NCBI GenBank assembly: GCA_937923405.1
Contig: CALDUY010000033.1
Location: 1 to 64,000, forward strand
Origin: an uncultured Gemmataceae bacterium
GTDB lineage: Bacteria > Planctomycetota > Planctomycetia > Gemmatales > Gemmataceae
Length of the DNA: 64,000 nucleotides
Direction: 5' to 3'
Each line of letters begins with the position of its first letter. The stretch's first letter is position 1. The notes beneath the pieces are model-generated. The model did no database searches and was not told the origin of the DNA. It worked only from the letters and a program-made list of their open reading frames with translations. The position numbers were made by a program, and so were the translations under genes. This document shows positions 7,509 to 15,618 of this stretch, piece by piece.

Positions 7509-8582
7509 TCACTTCTTCAGCCAGCGATCGAGAAAGTCGTAGGCCACAGTCCGAACCTCACTGGGGAAGTTATGGTCGCAGTCTGGATAGTTGGCTTGCA
7601 GTCGGTCGCTGGCCTCGAATAACTCGTACACCGGCTTGGCCGCAGCGATGCAGTCGCGCACTCCCGATACCTCGAAGTTCGCATCTCGCAAGGGAGCGGA
7701 GGCTAAAAACGCTCGCGGAGCAAATGATGCCACGACCTCGGAAAAGTCGAAAGGCAGTCGGTCGGGTTTGTTGTGATACCGCTTGGCGATCAAGGGCATA
7801 TAGCGGTCGCTGGTCCAGCCTTTGAGATTGCCGCCATAATATTTGGGAAACGACGTGAAGCCACAGTTCGAGACAATAGCCTTCAGCCGAGTCTCAAAGG
7901 CGGCAGTGAACATAGCGTTATGGCCCCCCAAGGAATGGCCGATCACTCCGAGGCGCTGGGGATCCACCTCGGGTAGCGACACCAGTAAATCAACGGCACA
8001 GATATTGTTCCAGATTGCTTTCATCGTGCCGGAAGGGAAGCGACTCTTGCTGAAATCGAAGGGATATTCGCCGAAACTGGGATAATCCGGCGCAAGGGTC
8101 ACGTAGCCGCGCTCGGCTAAATGCTTGGCGTAGCGCATCTCCTCTCGCTTCCCTAAGCCAACTGGTTCGTCCTTACCGATGGAAATGGTCTGGTGCAGGC
8201 ACAGCATCGCAGGTGCCTTGCCCTTGAGCTTGTTGGGAATCAACAACCAAGCAGGAACGCGATCTCCTTTCTCGGAAACGTAAGTTAGCTTCTTTCGAGT
8301 GAACGCAGGAAGTTTGACTTCGTCAAGATACTTGACGTCCAAAGGCAACTTCTCCTTTTCAGAGGGCAATTGTCCCATAACCTGTTGCATGCCGGCGAGA
8401 ATGTCGGCCCGTCGTTTGGCCCAGTCGTCAGGTGACTTCACCGCATGTTCGGTGCCGTCCGCCTCCTTCCAAACCAGCAGATTCTTTTTGTCGGGGTAAC
8501 GTGGCGTCGGCCCCTCCGTGAGTAAGAGGCCGGCCAGTCCAAGAAGACAGTAACACCAGCTGAGGAAGTTGACCCGGTTCAT
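7509..8582 (-). CDS. Exported alpha/beta hydrolase (dienelactone hydrolase/acetyl-xylan-esterase type)
   Basis: The 357-residue protein starts with a hydrophobic signal peptide ('FLSWCYCLLGLAGLLL'). It then shows an alpha/beta-hydrolase fold with nucleophile elbow 'GHSLGG', an oxyanion region 'MLCLHQT' and a candidate catalytic His in 'DCDHNFP' near the end. The N-terminal 'ADILAGMQQVMGQLP' segment is typical of planctomycete secreted acetyl-xylan-esterase-like proteins. It probably hydrolyses ester bonds of polysaccharides or small esters outside the cytoplasm; the substrate cannot be read. It is convergent with the TolC-family gene and lies downstream of the AAA ATPase on the same strand with a 55-base gap. 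Confidence 0.8.
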   Translation of the reverse strand: MNRVNFLSWCYCLLGLAGLLLTEGPTPRYPDKKNLLVWKEADGTEHAVKSPDDWAKRRADILAGMQQVMGQLPSEKEKLPLDVKYLDEVKLPAFTRKKLTYVSEKGDRVPAWLLIPNKLKGKAPAMLCLHQTISIGKDEPVGLGKREEMRYAKHLAERGYVTLAPDYPSFGEYPFDFSKSRFPSGTMKAIWNNICAVDLLVSLPEVDPQRLGVIGHSLGGHNAMFTAAFETRLKAIVSNCGFTSFPKYYGGNLKGWTSDRYMPLIAKRYHNKPDRLPFDFSEVVASFAPRAFLASAPLRDANFEVSGVRDCIAAAKPVYELFEASDRLQANYPDCDHNFPSEVRTVAYDFLDRWLKK

Positions 8583-8637
8583 AAGTTCGCACCAGCGGCG
8601 CAGGTGAGTAAGTTAAGTAAAGCTGATTGTAGCTAAT

Positions 8638-10110
8638 TCATGAAGGCGGGGCCGGGAATCCCAGAAACGCGCGAGTGAGCGGACCGCCGGTTTCCACTAA
8701 CTCACGCAGGGCCGACTCGAAGTCGCTCTGTTGCAGCAAGAGGGGTTGAGACCGTTCCCCACGTTCGATGGCGAGGAGTGTGGCCCGGCGAAACAGTTCG
8801 CGCAGAAAGGCCGGACTGGCTCCAGCGGTTCTGGTCAATAAGGAGGAAAACTCCACGCCTTCCGTGTTCAAACCACGTCGGAATTGCTCGAAAAGCAACC
8901 GACGACATTCCAGATCCGGCAAAGGGAAATAAATTGCTTGATCGACTCGACCAGGTCGAGAGGCCAGGGCGGGTTCTAATGTTTCGGGGCGATTAGTGGT
9001 TAGCAGGAAGACGATGTCCGCCCCCGCCGTGATGCCGTCCATCTCGTCGAGCAACTCGTGCAGCAACGGTGTGTGGGGATTTCGTCGCCGATCGGTCGCA
9101 ATCAGGTCCACGTCTTCCAGAATGACCAAACTCGGAGCTAGTAAGCGAGCTAGCTGACAGGCCGGGCGAAGCTGGGCATACTGTCGGCCATTGATCAGAA
9201 TGACCGTGGCTCCGACATTCGTGGCTAGGTAGCGGGTGACTAACGTCTTGCCCGTGCCGGGCGGACCATGCAGTAGAACGCCGTGCCGGGTTCCCTGTCC
9301 GACTCGACGCAGCACCTCGGCGTGCCGGAAAAAGCTGAGAACATTTCTCTCAATGATCTCCAGCACCGATTTGGGCAACACGATTTCCCCACGTTCGACT
9401 CGACGAATCTCGTGAAACTGGACGATCAGATCGGTGGAATCCTTCTTGGGGCGACCCAGCGAAATCACTTGGCCACGATAAACGCTCTGTTCGTTGGCTA
9501 GACGAAGGATCTCATTCAAGGAGTCGCGAGCTGCGTTTTGAGTGCGAGCTAACACTTGCAGGATGCCGCGTTTGCTGGTACTTCCAGAACGCCCCTGAAC
9601 GAGTACACAAATCGGCTCGTCTCGAATGCGAAGAAAGTACAGGGCGTTATTGGCGACATGCATCGTTTCTTCGGTCGAGGTGGGATAAGGCTCCCAAACG
9701 ATGGCAACAGGCTCAGGGTTCCCTTCCAGCAACGGAACGATCTCCTGCTGATTGGGATAGCTGATGGTTTCGTCTTCGCCCTCATAATTCACAATATGTC
9801 GGACACCAAATGGACCAATTTGGCCGGACTGATTCTGCAACCAGTCCAGGGCCAGTTGAAGGTTCACGCGATCGGCAGTACGAATGCGATGACGAAGGAC
9901 TTCGCCAAGATTCCAACGGGGGCCTAGATGCTTGACGACGTGTCGGCGCAATCCCAACCACCAAGAGGAACAGAAGCCGAAGGCAATCCAACTGCCGACC
10001 GTGCCTATGGCGGCGGCAATCGCCACTTTCTGCGGAGCGATGAGAATGGCCAGGATGATGACGGCAAAACCCGCCACGACCAGGATTGTCCACCACCAAC
10101 CCCGACTCAT
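8638..10110 (-). CDS. Membrane-anchored AAA ATPase
   Basis: In this 490-residue protein the first 55 residues hold two hydrophobic segments ('WWWTILVVAGFAVIILAIL' and 'IAAAIGTVGSWIAFGFC'), anchoring it to a membrane. A middle region of about 200 residues has no motif I recognise. It precedes an AAA domain with Walker A 'GPPGTGKT' at 282-289, Walker B 'LVILEDVD' at 328-335, sensor 'TTNRPETLEPA' and arginine region 'SRPGRVDQ'. The Glu-Asp Walker B order resembles Bcs1/FtsH-like AAA proteins, which remodel or translocate proteins; no protease domain is present. Its ATG overlaps the valS stop by four bases, so the two are probably co-translated. Confidence 0.85.
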   Translation of the reverse strand: MSRGWWWTILVVAGFAVIILAILIAPQKVAIAAAIGTVGSWIAFGFCSSWWLGLRRHVVKHLGPRWNLGEVLRHRIRTADRVNLQLALDWLQNQSGQIGPFGVRHIVNYEGEDETISYPNQQEIVPLLEGNPEPVAIVWEPYPTSTEETMHVANNALYFLRIRDEPICVLVQGRSGSTSKRGILQVLARTQNAARDSLNEILRLANEQSVYRGQVISLGRPKKDSTDLIVQFHEIRRVERGEIVLPKSVLEIIERNVLSFFRHAEVLRRVGQGTRHGVLLHGPPGTGKTLVTRYLATNVGATVILINGRQYAQLRPACQLARLLAPSLVILEDVDLIATDRRRNPHTPLLHELLDEMDGITAGADIVFLLTTNRPETLEPALASRPGRVDQAIYFPLPDLECRRLLFEQFRRGLNTEGVEFSSLLTRTAGASPAFLRELFRRATLLAIERGERSQPLLLQQSDFESALRELVETGGPLTRAFLGFPAPPS

Positions 10111-13088
10111 CTCGCCTCTGCCTCCTGTAGATCTTTCAATGTTTGGTCGATGACCGAAAGTTGACTTTCGAGATCTTGCACTTGTTCTTTAACCTGTTGG
10201 ACCACCTCAGGCTTGGCTCGTTCGAGAAAGCCAGCATTACTTAGCTTGGCGCGAGCACCGGCGAGCGACTTCTCTTTTTCGCCACGCTGTTTGGTCAGAC
10301 GAGCCACTTCCGCAGGGACATCGATCAGCCCAGCTAACGAGGCGAACAACTCGAAGTCGGCGTGAACCAGAGTGGCCGATTGCGGCGGTTTAGTAACATC
10401 TGGACCGCATTCAAACCTGCCTACTTTGCCCAGTGCTGTGATGAACGGAGCCAGACTGCGGAAGTCGTCGGCAATCGTGGCAGTACAGCGGACACGAACA
10501 TCCAACGTCTTCCCTGGATCGCTGGGCAGATAGCGAGTCCGTACTTCACGTACCAGCCGAACCAGATCCTGCATCCGTCCCAATCGGGTCTCGATGGACA
10601 CATCGCGAAATGCCTCTGGATACACAGGCCAGGGTGCGATGACCACACTCTGGCTACTCGGTTCTGGTGCGGGCAGACCACGTTCAAAGGCCACTTCCCC
10701 CAGAGCCTGCCAGATGGACTCGGCGACGAACGGCATGAACGGATGCACCAAACGAAGAATGCCATCAAGAATGCCTACCAGCACCCGCTGAACTTCCGAA
10801 CGAGTGGTGGGATCTTTAAGCCGTCCCTTTGCCATTTCGACATACCAGTCACAGAATTCCGACCAAGTGAAGTCGTAAATCTGTCGAATGGCCTCGCTGA
10901 AGTGATACCCCTCCAGGCACTCGGTGACCTTAGCCGCAGTTGAGGCTAGGCGGCTAAGGATCCAGCGATCCTCAAGCGGCAGCTGTTCGAGTTTCACCGC
11001 ATGCGGCGTGTAGCCATCGAGATTGAGCAACAAAAACCGCGAAGCGTTCCAAATCTTGTTGGCGAAGTTGCGGCCCATCTCGAAATCCTTCGAGGCTTGC
11101 TTGGCCGTCTTCAGTTGGGGATCTTCGTCGTACCAGGGGCCACCAGGTCGAAACGGCTGTTTGCATTTCGGACAGGTCACTTTCTTGGGGCGTTTCTTGA
11201 CATCCGGATCGATATTTTCCTTTTTGATGGGAATGAATTCTTGACAATCCGGATTGGGACAGACGTTACTGACTGGAAGTCGACAATCTTGCGTATCGCC
11301 GGCGAGAAAGCACATCTGGTAACGCAAAGCGTCAGCGCCATAACGTTCGATGATGTCCAGCGGATCGACACCGTTACCCTTGGTCTTACTCATCGTCACG
11401 CCAAATCCGTCGAGCAGTTTCGGCGTGATGTAAACATGGTGAAAGGGAATATCGCCAGTGTTGTATAACCCCGACAACACCATACGAGCGACCCACAAGG
11501 TAATGATGTCGCGACTGGTCACTAGAGTGCTGGTCGGATAATAGTATTTGAACTCGGGAGTCTGATCCGGCCAACCGAACGTCGAATAAGGCCACAATTG
11601 CGAGCTAAACCAGGTATCGAGTACGTCAGGGTCTTGTTCGAGCGGATACTTCTCTCCTAAAGCGTCGCTGGGAAGATCCGTCAAGGAGCAGACCATCCAG
11701 CGAGCGTTCTCTTCGTCGAGTTTCCAATGAACATCGGAACGATTTCCGAAGACGCGTTTCAATTCGGCTTCGGGGCAGGTCGTGTACCAAACTGGTATGC
11801 GATGTCCCCACCAAAGCTGACGGCTGACGCACCAGTCGCGCTTTTCACCTAGCCAGTCGAGGTAGGTACGAGCGTAGCGTTCGGGGAAGAACTTCACTCG
11901 CCCCGAAGTGACGGCATCCATCGCCAGTTGTGCCAGACCGGGTTGACCGTCCGAAGTGTCTCCCATGCGGACGAACCATTGATCGGACAGCAGCGGTTCA
12001 ATCGGTGTCTTGCTCCGATCGCTGTACTTTAGAGGCACAACGCGCTCTTCACGCTGCACAAACAACCCCAGCGCCTCCATGTCGGCGATCACTTGCTCCC
12101 GTGCCTGGTAGCGCTCCATCCCAGCATATTTGCCGCCATTCTCGTTGATCGTGCCATCTGGATGAAGAATGTTAATCATCGGCAGCTTGTTGCGCAAGCC
12201 GCATTGGTAGTCGTTGGGATCGTGAGCTGGAGTCACCTTCACACAGCCGGTACCCAGAGTCGGATCCGCGAGCAAGCCATCAGCGATAATTGGGATCTCT
12301 CGATTCACCAAAGGAATGATGACCGACTTGCCGATTAAATGCTTGTAGCGTTCGTCGGAAGGATGCACACAAACGGCGGTATCTCCCAACATCGTTTCGG
12401 GTCGTGTGGTCGAAAAACTAATGAATTCCGTCGCTGCTGAAGTTGAAGCTCCCGGTTGACCTTTGACGGGATACTTGAACGTCCAGAATCCGCCGATTGT
12501 GTCCTCGGTGTAGGTTTCGTCGTCGGCGACCGAAGTTTGTAGCTGCGTGTCCCAATTCACCAGGCGTTTGCCACGGAAGATATACCCATCACGAAACCAG
12601 TTGAAGAAGGTCACCCGCACGGCCCGACTACAGCCTTCGTCCAAGGTGAAGCGTGTGCGTGGCCAGTCGCACGAACAGCCCATGTCGCGCAATTGCCCAA
12701 GGATGCGCTGTTCGTACTGATCCTTCCATTTCCAGATGCGGCGAACAAGTTCTTCTCGTCCCAGCTGATGTCGCGTTTTGCCTTCCTGAGCAAAGACCAA
12801 GCGTTCGACCACCGCTTGGGTGGCGATGCCGGCGTGATCGGTGCCGGGCATCCACTCGGCGTTGTAGCCTTGCATACGGCGCCAACGGATCAGAATGTCT
12901 TGCAGCGTGTTGTTCAATGCGTGCCCCATGTGCAGGGCACCGGTAACGTTCGGCGGTGGGATGACGATGGTGTATGGTGTGCGGGCTTGATCGGGTCGGC
13001 TGTGGAAATAGCCTTGTTCCTCCCAGAACTTCAGCCAGCGTTGTTGCGCTTCCTTGGGATCGTAAATTTTTGGCAGTTCAGTCGGCAT
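10107..13088 (-). CDS. valS: Valyl-tRNA synthetase with a zinc-ribbon insertion
   Basis: The 993-residue class I synthetase charges tRNA-Val with valine in the cytoplasm. The HIGH motif appears as 'HMGH' at 53-56 in 'PPNVTGALHMGHAL', and the KMSKS loop as 'TMSKTK' at 565-570. A CP1 editing domain lies between them ('STTRPETMLGDTAV'). The anticodon-binding domain begins near 'NFANKIWNASRF', and the C-terminal coiled-coil tRNA-binding arm is present ('VARLTKQRGEKEKSLAGARA'). Between the KMSKS loop and 'NFANKIWNASRF' is an extra segment of about 60 residues with Cys610, Cys615, Cys639 and Cys642, a zinc-ribbon pattern not found in the common bacterial form I know. An AGGTGG site precedes the start. 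Confidence 0.97.
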   Translation of the reverse strand: MPTELPKIYDPKEAQQRWLKFWEEQGYFHSRPDQARTPYTIVIPPPNVTGALHMGHALNNTLQDILIRWRRMQGYNAEWMPGTDHAGIATQAVVERLVFAQEGKTRHQLGREELVRRIWKWKDQYEQRILGQLRDMGCSCDWPRTRFTLDEGCSRAVRVTFFNWFRDGYIFRGKRLVNWDTQLQTSVADDETYTEDTIGGFWTFKYPVKGQPGASTSAATEFISFSTTRPETMLGDTAVCVHPSDERYKHLIGKSVIIPLVNREIPIIADGLLADPTLGTGCVKVTPAHDPNDYQCGLRNKLPMINILHPDGTINENGGKYAGMERYQAREQVIADMEALGLFVQREERVVPLKYSDRSKTPIEPLLSDQWFVRMGDTSDGQPGLAQLAMDAVTSGRVKFFPERYARTYLDWLGEKRDWCVSRQLWWGHRIPVWYTTCPEAELKRVFGNRSDVHWKLDEENARWMVCSLTDLPSDALGEKYPLEQDPDVLDTWFSSQLWPYSTFGWPDQTPEFKYYYPTSTLVTSRDIITLWVARMVLSGLYNTGDIPFHHVYITPKLLDGFGVTMSKTKGNGVDPLDIIERYGADALRYQMCFLAGDTQDCRLPVSNVCPNPDCQEFIPIKKENIDPDVKKRPKKVTCPKCKQPFRPGGPWYDEDPQLKTAKQASKDFEMGRNFANKIWNASRFLLLNLDGYTPHAVKLEQLPLEDRWILSRLASTAAKVTECLEGYHFSEAIRQIYDFTWSEFCDWYVEMAKGRLKDPTTRSEVQRVLVGILDGILRLVHPFMPFVAESIWQALGEVAFERGLPAPEPSSQSVVIAPWPVYPEAFRDVSIETRLGRMQDLVRLVREVRTRYLPSDPGKTLDVRVRCTATIADDFRSLAPFITALGKVGRFECGPDVTKPPQSATLVHADFELFASLAGLIDVPAEVARLTKQRGEKEKSLAGARAKLSNAGFLERAKPEVVQQVKEQVQDLESQLSVIDQTLKDLQEAEAR

Positions 13089-13166
13089 GCGTTTCCCACC
13101 TGTGAAGACGGACGACGATCCTGTCGTACCGCTCGGCGCGCGGTCGTACTCGTTCTACGTCGTCCC

Positions 13167-13196
13167 ATTATCATAATGACAGCAAAAGGCTTGCAA
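13167..13196 (-). promoter_or_regulatory. Candidate sigma-70-type promoter of valS
   Basis: On the minus strand TTGCAA is followed after 18 bases by GATAAT. The -10 region sits in a short dyad (CATTAT-C-ATAATG, 13166-13178). The start would give a leader of roughly 70 bases before valS. Confidence 0.35.
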
Positions 13197-13221
13197 AGGC
13201 TCACTCGTGAGAAGCCCCGCC

Positions 13222-14793
13222 TCAGCGTCGCTCGGTTTCTTCATCCTTGAAGAGCTTGTACTCGATGGCATCGGCCAAAGCCAGCCACGATGCTTCTACA
13301 ATGTTCTCACTAACGCCTACAGTGCCGAACACCCCATCGCCATCCTGCCATTCGATGACCACACGAACCCGAGCCGCGGTTTCCTCACGGGCATTGACCA
13401 CACGGACCTTGTAGTCCACTAGATGCAACTCGCGGAGTCGCGGATAGGTCGGCTCCAACGCTTTCCGCAAGGCCCCATCCAGAGCGTTGACCGGACCGTC
13501 TCCTTCGCTCGCCGTGTGCATCACCTTGTCCCCAACGCGAACCTTCACAGTGGCTTCCGTGATGGGTTTGCCCTCGCTGGTGGTCTCGATGTTCACTCGA
13601 TAGGTTAACCGCTGAAACTTTGGAACGTACAGCCCCATCGACTTCTTCACGAGCAGATCGAAAGAGGCTTCCGCGGCCTCGAACTCATAGCCAGCATTTT
13701 CCAGATCTTGAACCTGTTCGAGAATTCGCTTCATCAAGGCGCGATCGTTGGCGATCTGATATTTGGCCGTCTTGGTCAAGATCGTCGACTGTCCGGACAA
13801 TTCGCTGACCAACACGCGACGTTCGTTGCCAACTGCCGCAGGATCGAGATGTTCGTAGCTATGTGAGACCTTGGCAACCGCATGCGTGTGCATGCCGCCC
13901 TTGTGCGCGAACGCACTGGTGCCGACGAATGGCTGATTGGAGCGAAAATTCATGTTGGCGGTTTCGTAGACGTAACGGGACAGCTCGGTGAGGCGGCGCA
14001 CACTGTCCGGGCGAAGCACCTCGTAGCCGAGTTTCAGGGAGAGATTAGCCACCACGCTAACCAGATCGACATTGCCACAGCGTTCGCCGATACCATTAAT
14101 CGTGCCCTGCACCTGAGTCACCCCGCAGCCAACCGCAGCAAGAGTATTGGCCACGGCGACGTCCGAATCGTTGTGACAGTGAATACCCAGTTCGACCTTA
14201 AGTTGTCGTCGAACCGCTCGAACGCGATCGGCGATTTCCTCGGGCAAGGTGCCGCCGTTGGTGTCGCAGAGAATAACCACGCTGGCCCCGGCATTCTGGG
14301 CGGCTCGGAGCGTCTCCAGGGCATACTCCGGATTATGCTTCCAGCCATCGAAGAAATGCTCGGCATCATAAAAGACCTCGCGGCCCGCTTTCTTGCAGCA
14401 GGCCACGGAATCCGCGATCATGCGAAGGTTCTCCTCAAGCGTGGTACCGAGAATTTCGCGAACGTGCAGATCCCAAGTCTTGCCGACTATCGTCACAATT
14501 GGAGTTTTCGCCTCGAGTAAGGCGGTGATACAGGTGTCCTCTTCGGTCCGGCAATTTTTGCGACGAGTCATCCCGAACGCCGCAATCTGGGCATGCTTCA
14601 GCGTCAGCTTACGAACTTCTTGAAAGTACTCATGATCCTTGGGATTGGAAAGCGGATAGCCCCCTTCGATAAAGTCGAAGCCGAGGTCGTCGAGCCGTTT
14701 GGTAATGGCTAATTTATCGACAAGTGAAAAGCTAACGCCTTCTCCCTGGCTGCCATCGCGAAGCGTCGTGTCGTAGACGAAGATGCGCGTCAT
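13222..14793 (-). CDS. cimA: (R)-citramalate synthase
   Basis: The 523-residue protein has an HMGL-like TIM barrel with 'TTLRDGSQGEGVSFS' at the N-terminus, the metal-binding 'HCHNDSDVAVAN' and 'TINGIGERCGN'. A LeuA-type dimer/regulatory domain follows from about residue 390 ('RVVIEWQDGDGVFGTVGVS'). The 'QGEGVSFS' signature and length match the citramalate synthase (TIGR00977) group rather than 2-isopropylmalate synthase. It condenses pyruvate and acetyl-CoA to citramalate, feeding 2-oxobutanoate and isoleucine. A GGA lies seven bases before the ATG. It is preceded by its own promoter and an attenuator-like leader (14807-15023), implying control by branched-chain amino-acid supply. Confidence 0.93.
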   Translation of the reverse strand: MTRIFVYDTTLRDGSQGEGVSFSLVDKLAITKRLDDLGFDFIEGGYPLSNPKDHEYFQEVRKLTLKHAQIAAFGMTRRKNCRTEEDTCITALLEAKTPIVTIVGKTWDLHVREILGTTLEENLRMIADSVACCKKAGREVFYDAEHFFDGWKHNPEYALETLRAAQNAGASVVILCDTNGGTLPEEIADRVRAVRRQLKVELGIHCHNDSDVAVANTLAAVGCGVTQVQGTINGIGERCGNVDLVSVVANLSLKLGYEVLRPDSVRRLTELSRYVYETANMNFRSNQPFVGTSAFAHKGGMHTHAVAKVSHSYEHLDPAAVGNERRVLVSELSGQSTILTKTAKYQIANDRALMKRILEQVQDLENAGYEFEAAEASFDLLVKKSMGLYVPKFQRLTYRVNIETTSEGKPITEATVKVRVGDKVMHTASEGDGPVNALDGALRKALEPTYPRLRELHLVDYKVRVVNAREETAARVRVVIEWQDGDGVFGTVGVSENIVEASWLALADAIEYKLFKDEETERR

Positions 14794-14806
14794 ATTCGGT
14801 CCTACG

Positions 14807-14840
14807 AAAAAGGCCCCGAAGCAACGGTTGCTCCGGGGCC
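14807..14840 (-). terminator. Rho-independent terminator in the cimA leader
   Basis: On the minus strand GGCCCCGGAGCAAC pairs with GTTGCTTCGGGGCC with one G-U-type pair, and five Ts follow (14811-14807). It lies only about 14 bases before the cimA ATG on the same strand, an unusual place unless it is regulated. Its 5' arm overlaps an alternative antiterminator arm. Confidence 0.85.
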
Positions 14841-14865
14841 GGGTGAATAAAGTTGACTCGAACCG

Positions 14866-14967
14866 TTACCCCCGGCCCGTGTTGCTGCTAATAATTCCGA
14901 CCACCTCACACCATACCTTGGTGGAGTAAGTCGTTGAACAAGCAATCGCCGCGGCCGGAGTCTTCAC
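14866..14967 (-). CDS. Putative 33-residue leader peptide of cimA
   Basis: The ORF starts with GTG preceded by AGGA at six bases and ends with TAA directly after the antiterminator 5' arm. Codons 22-26 read Val-Val-Gly-Ile-Ile, with another Val at codon 18 and Ile at codon 8. A dense branched-chain run near the end of a short ORF before a terminator is the hallmark of an ilv-type leader. Only two consecutive Ile codons are present, fewer than in enterobacterial leaders. No stable protein function is expected. Confidence 0.55.
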   Translation of the reverse strand: MKTPAAAIACSTTYSTKVWCEVVGIISSNTGRG

Positions 14968-14994
14968 AAAAGTTCCTCGAAACAATTTCCTCTC

Positions 14995-15023
14995 ATTAGA
15001 CGACAAGCGAAGCGGATTGTCTA
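14995..15023 (-). promoter_or_regulatory. Promoter of the cimA leader
   Basis: On the minus strand TAGACA (5 of 6 to TTGACA) and TCTAAT (5 of 6 to TATAAT) are separated by exactly 17 bases. Transcription would start near 14988, about 20 bases before the leader GTG and just after the upstream gene ends (15029), giving a leader of about 175-195 bases. Confidence 0.6.
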
Positions 15024-15028
15024 GGGCA

Positions 15029-15523
15029 TCAGCGGATGCGTCCACCAGGATTTCGTGTACTCGGCGTCCGAATGCCGGGGTTGGCGTTAGGATTGATACG
15101 AAACTCAAATCCCTCGACCACGCGAGCAGGCTTGGCTCCAGGAGCATTGGCATCTTGGTTCATCTTTTCCGTTGGCACAAACTCGATGTAGTTGTGTGCC
15201 GGCATCAGGGCAGGGCGGCCGTTGACCAGATCTTTGTATTCGGTGACACGCACCACCTGCAACGTGCCGATACCGGTTAACTCGACCGAACGTCCGCCCC
15301 GCAATTGTTCACTGGCTACTTTGGGCAGCGCCTTCAGCACTTTATCGATGATTTTCTCATCTAATTTGGTCTCAGCAATCAGACCCGAGCGCAGATCAGG
15401 CGGCGGAACAGGCGGATTGGCCAAGGTCTTCACGCCACCAACAGTTTGTGCCTCGACGTGGAGTACCAAACTCAATCCGAACGCCGCCAGCACTCCAGCC
15501 AAGATGAATTTTGTCCAGCGCAT
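15029..15523 (-). CDS. Exported HU/IHF-like protein
   Basis: The 164-residue protein has a clear N-terminal signal peptide ('FILAGVLAAFGLSLVLHVEA'). Residues about 44-120 then follow the HU/IHF pattern: paired helices 'KLDEKIIDKVLKALPKVASE', the turn-strand 'GRSVELTGIGTLQVVRV' (HU: 'G-x-x-V-x-L-x-G-F-G-T-F') and an arm region ending 'MPAHNYIEFVPTEKM' (HU: 'IPASKVPVFKPGK'). A Pro/Asn/Arg-rich tail closes it. HU proteins bend DNA in the nucleoid, so export is unexpected; it may bind something else or act outside the cytoplasm. AAGGAG precedes the ATG. It lies between nadB and cimA with no obvious link to either. Confidence 0.7.
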   Translation of the reverse strand: MRWTKFILAGVLAAFGLSLVLHVEAQTVGGVKTLANPPVPPPDLRSGLIAETKLDEKIIDKVLKALPKVASEQLRGGRSVELTGIGTLQVVRVTEYKDLVNGRPALMPAHNYIEFVPTEKMNQDANAPGAKPARVVEGFEFRINPNANPGIRTPSTRNPGGRIR

Positions 15524-15586
15524 CGCGTCTCCTTCCCCTGAGTAGCTACTTCACGTTGTCGGAGGCCGTCTGTTCCATTCTTGAGC

Positions 15587-15606
15587 AAAAAAAGTGCGGT
15601 CTCACT
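15587..15606 (-). terminator. Weak terminator after nadB
   Basis: On the minus strand a short AGTG...CACT stem with a six-base loop is followed by seven Ts. The stem is only four base pairs, so the call rests mainly on the T tract and the position just after nadB. Confidence 0.3.
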
Positions 15607-15618
15607 AGAAAACATAGC

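Larger units (their letters stand above)
14807..14988 (-). promoter_or_regulatory. Transcription attenuator controlling cimA
   Basis: Four ordered segments can be read on the minus strand. Segment 1 is CCGGCC (14958-14953), inside the leader ORF. Segment 2 is GGGCCGGG (14878-14871), covering the last leader codons up to the stop. Segment 3 is CCCGGCCC (14843-14836), exactly complementary to segment 2. Segment 4 completes the terminator with segment 3. A ribosome ending at the leader stop would cover segment 2 and let the terminator form. A ribosome stalled at the Ile-Ile codons would leave segment 2 free to pair with 3. AACGGTT/AACCGTT (14867-14861 with 14829-14823) may extend the antiterminator. 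The mechanism is inferred by analogy with trp/ilv leaders. Confidence 0.7.

Noticed and set aside
14812..14840. Simple terminator of the upstream HU-like gene
   Set aside because: Not excluded, but its position just before the cimA ATG, the exact alternative pairing and the separate promoter plus leader ORF fit an attenuator better.
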